This document shows positions 49,630-58,665 of a stretch of DNA of 64,000 nucleotides, in pieces. The notes below the pieces were generated by a model, which saw nothing but the letters and a program-made list of their open reading frames with translations, had not been told where the DNA came from and did not search any database. The position numbers and the translations under genes were made by a program. How positions within the stretch are numbered: the stretch's first letter is position 1; the number at the start of each line of letters is the position of its first letter. Origin of the DNA: Spirometra erinaceieuropaei (Eukaryota > Platyhelminthes > Cestoda > Diphyllobothriidea > Diphyllobothriidae); contig CACRXP010000901.1 of assembly GCA_902702965.1 (NCBI GenBank), positions 96,549 to 160,548 on the forward strand. Direction: 5' to 3'.

Positions 49630-51186
49630 TACGGTAAATGAGATGACTCATGGAATGTTAATCGAAATTCCGATATGAGATTTTAATTCAAAAAGATTAC
49701 TTATGTAGGGTTGTTATAGTAATCATCATGCAGCATGATCCCATAATAATTCAATTACTTCAGGATGCCGGCTTTGATTTGAGCCTCTTTTCGATCGCTT
49801 CCGAAACTACCCTCTGCAACAAATGACTACATAGGCAACATGAATTTCCTCATTTAATTTTGATGCCCTTATAAATTCAAAAATACTTTATAAAAAGCAT
49901 ACACAAAAATATTCATTCTATTACTCATTTGAAAGACAATTACCTTTTCCTTTCGTCTTATGCTGGAAAAAGTGTGTAATTTGGTTTTTTAAACGTTTAT
50001 AACTAGGAGATTTTTTAGATCATGAAATACCAGTTTATAAAACAGCGTATCCTGCCATTTTATAATGTTTCTTGTAAAGTTTACAGCATGGCTCAGATCC
50101 ACTAAAAATGTTTCGTGAACCTCATATAGTCTGCCCTTAATACGGTATAAAAATGCGCGATTGTCCATACACGAAAAATATACAGACAGTAGATTGGAAA
50201 CTCTGGAAGCTCGAGTAATGGCGGGTCGGGTTCGAAGTTATTCGGAACTTAAAAAAGTTTTCTGAAACTAAATAATGTCCTTTCTTCAAGCATAAAGTGA
50301 AAAGCAGATGCAATTGTCTTCCGAATGAATAAAGGAATGTACATTTTTGTGCATGTTTTCCATGAAATAGACAGTGAGTGACCGATCTCGTGGAATGTTG
50401 GCCGGTATTCTGAAATATGTTCTCGATTTGGAAGGATTACTTAGGTGGGGTTGTAATATTGATTATCGTGCGGCATAATTTAGTAATATTTCGGACTCGG
50501 CAGCGTGTCGGCTTTTGAACGCACTTCTTTTCGATCTCCTGCAGAATCCAGACTTGGCACAAATGACTACTTAATTAGCACGCAATTGTTTTGCATTGAT
50601 TTTTGATGGTTATCTAAATTAAAACATATTTTATAGAAAACATGCATAAAATGTGCTTTCTTCTATTTGTTTGGTGACAAACCACGTAGGCTTTACTTTT
50701 TATGTTTAAAGACAAGGCATTTATGCATGTTTTCCATAAAATATATTTTAATTTAAATGACCATAGAAAATGAACGCGAAAAATGTATGCTGCTTAAGTA
50801 GTCATTTTTCACCAAGTGTGATTTCTGCAGGAGATCGAAAAGAAATGAATTCAAAAGCCGACATCCTGCCGAGTCCGAAATATTACTAGATTATACCGCA
50901 GGCTAATCAATATTACAACCCCACCTAAGTAATCCTTCCAAATCGAAAACGCATTTCAGAATATCGGTCAACATTCCATGAGCTCGGGCATCAAAAATCA
51001 ATGAGAAAGTTTCGCACTAATTAAGAAGTCATTGATCATAGAGTGTAGCTTTTGCAGGCGGCCGAAAATATGCCCAATTTTACTGCAAGATGATCACTGT
51101 TCCGACCCTACATTGGTAATCTTTTCGAGTTGAAAACGCATTTCAGAATTTCGGTTAACATTTCATGAGTTAGCTCATCTACTGTA
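49630..51186. mobile_element. Palindromic MITE, copy 6, interrupted by a related element
   Basis: The outer copy runs from TACGGTAAATGAGATGACTC through arm and centre (TTTTTTAGATCATGAAATAC; TACAGACAGTAGATTGGAAA) to CATGTTTTCCATGAAATA at 50369. It resumes at GGGCATCAAAAATCAATGAG (about 50986) and ends GAGTTAGCTCATCTACTGTA. About 15 bp of arm are missing at the junction. Confidence 0.8.
50371..50986. mobile_element. Second-subfamily MITE nested in copy 6
   Basis: Starts ACAGTGAGTGACCGATCTCG and approaches its right end at GGTCAACATTCCATGAGCTCG. Only about 616 bp: the single-copy centre is largely gone and the arms nearly meet around 50690-50720. It belongs with the 56.7-kb copy (ends CAGTGTGCCACCGATC) rather than the CAGTAGATG subfamily. 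Confidence 0.7.
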
Positions 51187-52826
51187 ACATGCGTTCAATG
51201 ACTGTTGTGCTTTATTTTTACTGAAGATCTTTAGCTTTTTAAGTTGCTTTTTAAGTCAGTGCAATTTGACTATTTTTAGCTGTTAGGTCTTTCGCGTAAG
51301 GTTTGCCTGTCACACTGCTTTGACCGCTTAATGTATGCCTGGTTTGCAAGAAATCGCAACCTATCTGACAATATAACTTATGCAAATGGCAATATAAAGG
51401 ACCCACTTTTCATCGGAAAATGAAAACGGTGTCCAGACCACCTCAGGCGTATGCCTGGTTCGCACAGTTTTACCAGATGTCAGCTCACCTTAAATGTGGT
51501 CGACTACCAACTGGTGTGTGCATAGATTGTCTGCTCTGTGAGTTGTTCTACAAAGGCCTGGCATGCCGTTCTGCGGTAGCCATGTTTCAACCTGTTACAA
51601 AAATTTGCCAGCCTTTCAGAAGGTTTGTTTCCTGTTTTCTTTTTCTTCTTTTTCTTCTTTTTCTTCTTATTTCTCCTCCTCTTCTTCTTCTTCTGGATCA
51701 TCTTCTCGGATGGCAATATTTTTTTCCACCTCCAAAGTACAATGCAGTCACCGTTATGGTTATTTCGCCTTTTATTTTGCGGATATTTTAGTGAAAATAT
51801 GATCAGCCATTCCTTACACAACCTTTCCTAGATCATAATGTTTTTACTTTGTGCGAAAGGCAAGGAATTAATGACCGAAACGACCATTTCCGGTTTGTTT
51901 GTCGGCATCTTCCTCAAGCCTGGCGCCGATAAGCAGACCTATTAGTTTCAGATGTCCGGGGGTATACAACTTAGCCGGCATTTGTTTTTCAAAATGCATT
52001 ACACCAAAAGCTGCCCTATAATTTCCCAGATATTCCGACTGGCAAATTCAATGGTCAGACTTGCAAAAATTGTCTTGTTTGCTCAAGTTATAACTGGGAA
52101 TTCAGTGAGGGCTATACTAACGTAAATAGAACACTAAAAGGCAATATCAGAATCAAAAGTTTAGTCACTGAGAAGCAGGTTTTTGTACATTGGAAAATAA
52201 TTCTCTTTTCCACGCAAGAAAGCAGTCTGCCAAAATGTTGAAAAGGGATTTAGATCAAACCCATAAAATTGGAACTGCGCATTTAGTCTACAATGAGCTC
52301 CACTGCATAAGCGCCTATCGAAATAGTTTGTTCCCACTCGAGTCATTAAGCTCTCTCTCTCTTGGGGCATTTCGTTCTTTCAAGTGCAAGGTTTTCACTT
52401 TGCGGAGCTTCTGGGGGGGCCAAAAAGTCAGTTAAGTTTGATAATCACCCCTAGACAGCGTTGAAAGATTATCGAAGCATTGAAAACCCGCTAGCAGAAT
52501 TTCTGAAAAAACCTCAGTGGGAAAAAGTTAATCTGAAAATTTTTCGTCCGCTCGTGGCTAAATTAGTTCGACTGTTTGCACGCCTACTTGTTTGCTGAAT
52601 TTCCGAATGTGACAGCAGCCGCATAATAAAAGATCTTGTACCAACAGTGGACTGTATCCTTTGTTCAAATGCGTCCACCCATATCATTGACACTTATCAG
52701 CAAATTTAATTCCTATGGAAAATATGCGTTCGTTTGACTCTGTTAACTGGCTCCATCCGCAGTCGACTCTTTGGAGGGTTGGGACACCAGTGAGAACAAA
52801 AATGCGTTTAGAAAGAGTTAGTGTTT
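51187..52826. other. Unassigned stretch with a (TTC)n microsatellite
   Basis: A TTC/TTTTC-rich tract occupies about 51631-51695 and creates Phe/Ser- or Lys-rich frames on the two strands that are not genes. The 123-codon plus-strand frame at 51420-51791 runs through this tract and has no recognised motif. Confidence 0.5.
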
Positions 52827-52859
52827 GAAGAAGAAGAATCGAGCACCGGAACAATTCGT

Positions 52860-52910
52860 TTATTATCCTGAGCTTTCAGACTCGTACAGGAGTCCATCGT
52901 CAGAGGTAGT
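52860..52910 (-). ncRNA. Hammerhead ribozyme in the left arm of the PLE palindrome
   Basis: Mirror copy of the plus-strand ribozyme at 52968-53020. The minus strand reads ACCU, CUGACGA, U, GGACUC, loop, GAGUCU, GAAA, GCUC, AGGA with no change from its partner. The core is intact. Confidence 0.8.
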
Positions 52911-52967
52911 GGCAGAAACAGGACAAGCGGCAGTTATAAGGCACGTAGACCCAATCCTGTTTCTGCC

Positions 52968-53020
52968 ACTACCTCTGACGATGGACTCCTGTACGAGTCT
53001 GAAAGCTCAGGATAATAAAC
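52968..53020 (+). ncRNA. Hammerhead ribozyme, intact core, PLE-associated
   Basis: CUGACGA (52975-52981; the fifth core base is free to vary in hammerheads), an extra U, stem II GGACUC (52983-52988), loop CUGUAC, GAGUCU (52995-53000; five Watson-Crick pairs plus one G-U), GAAA (53001-53004), self-complementary AGCU (53004-53007), cleavage C at 53008, then AGG pairing with CCU at 52972-52974 for a short stem I. Confidence 0.85.
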
Positions 53021-53274
53021 GAATTGTTCCGGTGCTCTATTCTTCTTCTTCTTCAAATATGTATACACCTGGAACTCGAAATTTCGCCTTCAGAGTTAGT
53101 GTGTTATGCATAAATTTCAGAGACTTGTGTACGCTGGTAATTCTCTAGCATCTGGTTCCCTGCCGGTGGATGCTCTTAATATACAGGTTGTAAGCATGGC
53201 TGCATAGTTAGCTTCGTCTTTCTGACCCGTTGTGGTGTTGTTATTGGTGAAAATCTGGTCAAATTTTTGCTATG

Positions 53275-53465
53275 GACCAGCAGATGTGGTGGTGCGCCCA
53301 AATGCGAGTCCGGCCGTGCCACCTACCGGCGCCCTCTCGCCCCTCCGGTCTTCTAGATTATGTTTTAACGCCGGGCCCAGATGGGAGAGGAGAGGGTGTT
53401 GTAGATGCTGTGCAGGTCTATTACCACCATAAATTAATCCACGCGCAAATCGCTGTGTCTTCTCT
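53275..53465 (+). repeat. Dispersed GC-richer repeat, copy 2 of 3
   Basis: Contains GCCGGGCCCAGATGGGAGAG, GTAGATGCTGTGCAGGTCTA and ATAAATTAATCCACGC in the same order as 1500-1700 and 58265-58470. It lies about 130 bp beyond a PLE tail. Confidence 0.55.
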
Positions 53466-53802
53466 CAGCCTGCTGTAAAACACACACGGTGAACATCGTC
53501 GACAACAACGATCAAACTGCCAGTTTCACGGTTCGGAACTTAAGATACTGGTGAAGAACCATTCTTCGTAGAAAGAGGGCAGGGCGTGTATGGTGATGGC
53601 ACACGATATCCCTAACTACAAACTGGGCAGTAAACTCTGGAGACTTCTGCTAACAAGAAGAGCTGTTCGGATCTCCAGTTGCGTTTAGAGCAAATTAGTC
53701 GCGTCTTATTTTGTAGCTGCACCTGCTGTAGAAAAGCTCCAGCCGCCTGTCATTCAAGCGGGGAATAATAGGAGATCTAACAGTAACTCCTTATGAGCAG
53801 AA
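53466..53802. other. Unassigned non-coding stretch
   Basis: Nothing recognised. Confidence 0.45.
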
Positions 53803-53962
53803 AATTACTACCGACAAAGACAAGGGAGACTGTCGGTAATAACCTTCTGCCTATATCATGCGCCGCTTTACGGCTGCTGGTTGGGCTCGAGAGAGAGCCC
53901 ATAAGGCACAACGGAACGAGTGAGTTCCGTAAGAACGATCGGTGAGCGCCCTCTACCACAGT
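53803..53962 (+). mobile_element. Foldback SINE, internally deleted copy
   Basis: Starts with the SINE end in inverse orientation (ACTACCGACAAAGACAAGGG), skips most of the left arm, then carries the middle block ATGCGCCGCTTTACGGCTGC, GGGCTCGAGAGAGAGCCC, GTGAGTTCCGTAAGAACG, ending at GTGAGCGCCCTCTACCA. The tRNA-like part and the right arm are missing. A telomere-like tract follows almost immediately. Confidence 0.7.
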
Positions 53963-53967
53963 AATTC

Positions 53968-54041
53968 CTTACCCTAACCCCAACCCCTAACCCTCCCCTT
54001 AACCTTAACCCCCAATCCTAGCGCTAAACCCTAACCCCTTA
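53968..54041. repeat. Degenerate interstitial telomeric repeat (CCCTAA/TTAGGG type)
   Basis: Irregular runs of CCCTAACCCC, AACCCCTAACCC, CCTTAACC and AAACCCTAACCCC over about 74 bp. TTAGGG is the common animal telomere unit. The irregularity argues against an active telomere. Confidence 0.75.
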
Positions 54042-55451
54042 CTGGGTGCGGCTACGAAATAAGATCTTATCTTAACTTGTAATACCAAGATCGATGGCTT
54101 TGAACAGAATGCTTCTAGGCCGGTTTCTAGAGCGTCTTTGGAACCGACGTGGATTGATTTTTACGGAGCACATCTCCATATAATCCGCATATTTTGAGAA
54201 CCCAGATACTGAAAGCACTGCAGAGAGTATTCGATTTGATGTCACAGTGCATCTAAGTACCTTCGTGATTCAACAGAGTAGTCCTTGCTAAAAACCGTAT
54301 TTTAGCTCAATTTTACACTGAAAATCAGATGATGCGTTCCTTCATTTTGAGTACACTACTCTTTTTGCATTTTCTCCATTTTTGAGCATATCGTGAGGAC
54401 GCTCGTTTGTCTATTGAGGGCATAAACTTCGTTGATGTTAGCAATCAGGTAGGGTAGGTCTGGACATACTGACAAGTGTTGTTCATAAAGGGTCGATCGT
54501 GCAAGTGCGCGGCTTGTATTCGCCATCGACTATACTGCCTTCGGTGGCAAATTTGGACAAAGCGCAAGTAAAATGCCTGTACGCCTTTGTTGTAGGACCG
54601 ATTTAAGAGAAATGACTTGTCAACGGTGACATATTTGCCTGCTCAAAAACACCCTGACGAGTGGGTTAAACGACTGTATACGGCGTCATTGGCAGCAGCA
54701 ATCTCTGCCTGCGTTTGATTTCGAATATTAAAATTTTGTCAGAGGAATGGCGGGGTTTATCGCTCGTGCTGATTGCGCATATGGAAGATTTAATTACACA
54801 GCAGCGCGTTTCGCACAACTAGGACCTCGGTTTGGTATGCAGGCGGCCTTCTGTCCGACATTGTCCAGTCTGTACAGAGACAGATGTGCTGGGTGCGGAG
54901 AAACGTCTACTAGGGCTCAGATGAGATTAATGTTCTATCCACAATGGCGGACATTACACTGAACGCCATTTCACCGACAGACAGTACGCGTCGAGCTAAG
55001 AAGTAACCATATAAACCAATTCCTTCTGTAGAAGTTTAAATGTTGTTCTAATAATTAATGGTCAAGTGGCTTTGAACTGTGCAAAAATGAGCTCAGGCCG
55101 TGGGTTTTTTGGGAGAAAAAGCTTCGCTCAATATATGAGGCTGATCGAAGGCATGTACTGGGCTTAGCTTATGCCAGAAGCATAGGTTACCTTTCAAGCA
55201 GAGTAGTAAATTCGACAGTAGCGAAAATGTGATTCCCATGTAGCATGTCAAAAGCAGGGGAGCCATTCACCGGGGAGTTAAGAAAGGTCTGATCTTTCGA
55301 GTATCCATTTGGCTTACTCATCTTAAGGGACTAGAGAGTCACACATACAACTTTCATTAGAGAGTGCAGTTTTCTTGATGCATAGCCCGGCAGGGCCTCG
55401 ACGGCGTCAAAGTTGAAGTTGTGCGCCATTTAAACGGCACGATTTATTACC
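54042..55451. other. Unassigned non-coding stretch
   Basis: No recognised gene or repeat. The 71-codon frame at 54747-54962 lacks features. Confidence 0.45.
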
Positions 55452-55772
55452 TTAGAATATGGTTCCAACATGTTCATGGCCAACTAATGCTCCGACACCA
55501 GCGATTGCAGACGTTAATCGGTTAGTTAAGCCAGGCCTGTTGGCAACGCCTATTCCACTGGTCGCAAGGAATCTAGCCACAGCTTCGGAAGCCCTCTTCA
55601 TGTACGAAATGCTCAGCCACGATTTTGGCTGACTATACTCTTCATGCTGCCTGGTTTGTCGCCTTCGGCTCCGTTCAGAGAAAGACCGAGGACGGTCGTT
55701 GGTCCCGAAATGTTTTCGTAGGAGCTTCATCTCGTCCAGTTTAGCATCTGGCCTGCTGTTTTGAGTTTCCAC
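55452..55772 (-). pseudogene. PLE linker-region fragment
   Basis: The minus-strand frame contains SWLSISYMKRASEAVARFLA followed by GIGVANRP, the segment between reverse transcriptase and endonuclease in this PLE lineage (compare DIKGVSEAT and GVGIAHRP at 2.2 kb). Sequence before and after it in the frame does not extend into recognisable catalytic domains. It lies on the distal side of the 55.9-kb tail, so it belongs to a separate, older insertion. Confidence 0.6.
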
Positions 55773-55884
55773 CCGCCGGTATAGTGTGCGTACAGAGCTT
55801 CATTTGTATTACAGTGGGTGTTTACTGTTGTGACTGGGCCTTTGCAAGGTGTGTATCGATTTTTTGTAGACTGACTCCGTCAGT

Positions 55885-56669
55885 GAAGAAGAAGAGTCGA
55901 TCACCGGATCACTTTGTTTATTGTCCTGAGCTTCCAGACTCGTACAGGAGTCCATCGTCAGAGGTGGTATCAGCAGCAGAACAAGCGACAGCTATAAGGC
56001 ATGTAGGCCAATCATCAACCGACTTTGTCAGTTTGGCTTTTTGAGTTGCGGCAAAAGAGAGCATCCAAGGATACAAGTCTGTCCTCCACCTCTTCTTCGC
56101 TCGTGAAATATAGGTAAGGGCTGATCGAGTTTAGCTGTTCCCTTTAGTAGGCAATTTTATTCCGACCGAGGATAACAAGGGTGTCATCAACGTAGGATGC
56201 CAGAAACTTGTGTTTGTACTCCTCAAACAAACGCTTTCCAAGTTCTTGCAAAACCGCCACGGCAATAGGCCCAGAAATTGGTGAACCCATCGGCGTCCCC
56301 TTTAATTGCTCACCTCGATCCCTTCGAAGGTAAGGAATTTATTGAGGATGTGCCGCATGAGTTCCAAGGAATACCGAGCTGTGGGCTCACCATCATCCTC
56401 GATGTGATTTTGACTTAACAAGTGAGTGAGCCATTCAATCGCGAAAGTTTCTGATATAGGCGCGAAACATAAGATGACCTCATATGGCACCATCCCCTCA
56501 TTCCGTTTGACTCTAACTGCGTTTATTTTGTCGAGAAATTGTTCTGCTGAGGGCACTGTTGTTTTTGAACCCACGGCCAGGAAGCTCCGCTTCTGTAGTA
56601 GCCAGCCTGAAAGCCTGTTTGCCCTTGTGCCTCGAAGTAAGACAACTGGTCGTATGGGAACATCTGGCT
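55885..56669 (-). pseudogene. PLE reverse transcriptase (3' part) with tail; endonuclease deleted
   Basis: The minus-strand frame from 56669 carries KPDVPIRPVV, TVPSAEQFLDKINAVRV, then a degraded motif A (PYEVIL, with Asp replaced by Glu) and HLLSQNHIEDDGEP. A frameshift near 56310 switches frame. The next frame gives KGTPMGSPISGPIA and the catalytic YVDDT at 56194-56180, ending in a stop after GRNKIAY. The sequence then runs, with the endonuclease missing, to the tail (55885-56010). The 5' half lies at 57659-57858 beyond an inserted MITE. Non-functional copy. Confidence 0.82.
55925..55975 (-). ncRNA. Hammerhead ribozyme motif with a core mutation
   Basis: Minus strand: CUGACGA (55961-55955), U, GGACUC-loop-GAGUCU, then GGAA instead of GAAA (55935-55932), followed by GCUC and AGGA. 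The A-to-G change at the second position of GAAA hits an invariant core base, so it is probably inactive although stem II is perfect. Confidence 0.7.
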
Positions 56670-57658
56670 TACAGTGTGCCACCGATCTGATGAAATTTTG
56701 GCCGAAATTCTGAAATGCGTTTTCGATTAGGAAGGATTGCTTAGGTGGGATTGTAATGCTGATTATCAAGTGACATACTCCTGTAGTATTTCGCCAGAAT
56801 GTCGGCCTTTAAATGCATTTTATTTCGACCTATAGAAGTCACAGTCTGCAAAAAATGGCTACTTATGTAGCATGTATTTTACATATCGGTTTTCGATGAT
56901 CTTATAAATTCAAATATTTTTTATAGAATACACGCACAAAAATATGCTTTCTTTTACTCGTTTGGTAGAAAACAACGTTGTCTTTACAGGTTATGCCCAA
57001 AGAAAGCGTATATTTAGGTTTTTAAAAAGTTTCTAATTATGGGGTTTTTAAGACCGTACGATGTCCATACATACTGCGTCGCACATCTCCGTTTACCAAT
57101 TCTCCTCATGAAACGTACAACATAGTCCACATCCATTGCAAAATTTTATGAACTCAACACGGTATCTTCTTAAAGGCACAGAGGAATGTATGATTTTTCT
57201 TGTGCGGAAAGCATGCACCTTGTGGACTGGAATCGCTAAATAATAATGTAATACCTGATCTGGTCCAAAATTATTCGAGAATTGGGAAACTTTTTAAAAA
57301 CCTAAATATACGCTTTCTTTGGGCATAAACTGTAAAGATAACGTTATTTTCTACCAAACGAGTAAAAGAAAGCATATTGTTGTGCGTGTATTCTATAAAA
57401 AATATTTGCATTTATAAGATCATCGAAAACCGATATGTAAAATACACGCTACATAAATAGTCATTTTTTGCAGACTGTGACTTCTATAGGATGTCGAAAT
57501 GAGGTGCATTCAAAGTTCGACATTCTGGCGAGTCTGAAATAATACAGGAGTATGTCATTTGATAATCAACATTACAATCCCACCTAAGTAATCTTTCCTA
57601 ATCGAAAACGCATTTCCAAATTTTGGTCCAAATTTCATCAGATCAGTCACGCACTGTA
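56670..57658. mobile_element. Palindromic MITE, copy 7 (second subfamily), inserted in a PLE
   Basis: About 989 bp from TACAGTGTGCCACCGATCTG to CAGATCAGTCACGCACTGTA. The arms pair for about 370 bp and the centre is single-copy (GTACGATGTCCATACATACT ... GCATGCACCTTGTGGACTGG). It interrupts PLE reverse transcriptase coding at a TA. The flanks read GCACA-TA on one side and TA-AGCC on the other (minus strand), so removing the element and one TA restores the open frame through GLPKAH and KPDVP. This fixes the TA target duplication directly. Confidence 0.92.
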
Positions 57659-57858
57659 TGTGCTTTTGGGAGACCGTAGAATTACGCATTGCTGCTTCTG
57701 TGGGTAGTAAACTTTCCCTTCTTTAGCCGAGGCAAGTTTCGTTCACCTTCGCCAGTTGTGGTTTTAGACTGGCGGCGTCACTGACTTTGTAGGACTCCCG
57801 ATCAGTGAGCAGCATGAGGACTTTGTTTCGGTGGCCTACCTTGTCGATGACAACGGTT
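57659..57858 (-). pseudogene. PLE reverse transcriptase, N-terminal part
   Basis: Minus-strand sequence reads TVVIDKVGHRNKVLMLLTDR, ESYKVSDAASLKPQLAKVNE, then a stop in frame and finally GLPKAH next to the MITE. These are N-terminal reverse transcriptase motifs of the copy that continues at 56669. At 57858 it abuts a PLE endonuclease in the opposite orientation. Confidence 0.75.
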
Positions 57859-58264
57859 GACCTGGACAGTTTCTACTTTGGCGTCATTGAGATTGCGGGC
57901 TAAGGGAACGTCGGAGGCTGCAACCCATGCCGCGAATATGAGACAGGCCTTCAAATTTGATGCTGCCGAGATCGTGGGCCGAGACGATGATCAGGCAGGT
58001 GAAAGAAACCTAAATGTTCACTGGCTGTTCCGTCAACCGCCACGTTAATTTACCATGCCCCATCTGAGTTTAAGAACCTACTAGACTGTGGAAAGTCACA
58101 GCGCAGAATAACCGGGGTCGCCAATTATCTCCGCGATCAAGGAGGGCGGGGCAACACAGGTGACTGCAAAATGCGGGTACGCGTCAACCACACAAGCGAC
58201 ACCGGAGGGCTATGCATTAAGCAAAGTACGCCGTGAATTTCAAGATAAAATTCTGGTCAGTGTG

Positions 58265-58470
58265 CTTTGTAAACCAGGGGCTGTGGTGGTACGCCTTAGT
58301 GCGGGTGCTCGTCGTGCCAGCAACCGGCGCTCTCTCCTGCCTGCCGTCTTCTTTACTCTGTCTTTACACCGGGCCCAGATGGGATGGGGGAGGGGAAGAA
58401 AGTGCGATAAATGCTGCGCAAGTCTACCGTCGCTATCAACTGACTCACGCTCATGTCACCGTCCCTGTTC
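58265..58470 (+). repeat. Dispersed GC-richer repeat, copy 3 of 3
   Basis: ACACCGGGCCCAGATGGGAT, ATGCTGCGCAAGTCTACCGT and TCAACTGACTCACGCTCATG match copies at 1.5 and 53.3 kb in order. It sits between PLE endonuclease and ribozyme here. Confidence 0.55.
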
Positions 58471-58524
58471 TCACGCAGCGGACATTATGTGTAACAATGG
58501 TCTAATTTTTCTGGTGAAAGTTTT

Positions 58525-58590
58525 TCTGTTCTTGTTCTGACGATGGGCTCCTGCACGAGTTTGAAAGCTCAGGACAGTAAACGAAGTGTT
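58525..58590 (+). ncRNA. Hammerhead ribozyme motif, core intact
   Basis: CUGACGA (58537-58543), U, GGGCUC (58545-58550), loop CUGCAC, GAGUUU (58557-58562, three G-U wobbles), GAAA (58563-58566), AGCU (58566-58569), C (58570), AGGA. Stem I is weak (UGUU upstream), so activity is doubtful. Confidence 0.65.
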
Positions 58591-58665
58591 CCGGTGCTCG
58601 ACTCTTTTTCCTCACTTATGCATACACCTGGAACTCAGAATCTTGCCTTCATTCGTGAAAGTTTT

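Larger units (their letters stand above)
52827..53150. mobile_element. PLE tail palindrome (two head-to-head ribozyme tails)
   Basis: Arms 52827-52923 and 52955-53051 are inverted copies of the PLE 3' tail, 97 bp each. I find a single mismatch (CTCGATT against CTCTATT), and the spacer is 31 bp. Beyond the right arm the normal tail continues (ATGTATACACCTGGAACTCG). No coding part of the element is present. A transcript from either strand would carry a hammerhead. Confidence 0.85.
57856..58665 (+). pseudogene. PLE endonuclease remnant and tail, plus strand
   Basis: The plus-strand frame 57857-58048 contains LRAKGTSEAATHAANMR and AFKFDAAEIVGRDDDQAGER, the end of the GIY-YIG domain. It is followed by a degraded C-terminus, a copy of the GC-richer repeat (58265-58470) and a ribozyme tail. 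Truncated at its 5' side exactly where the minus-strand PLE begins. Confidence 0.72.

Noticed and set aside
51504..51821. Lysine-rich minus-strand frame
   Set aside because: Generated by the (TTC)n microsatellite.
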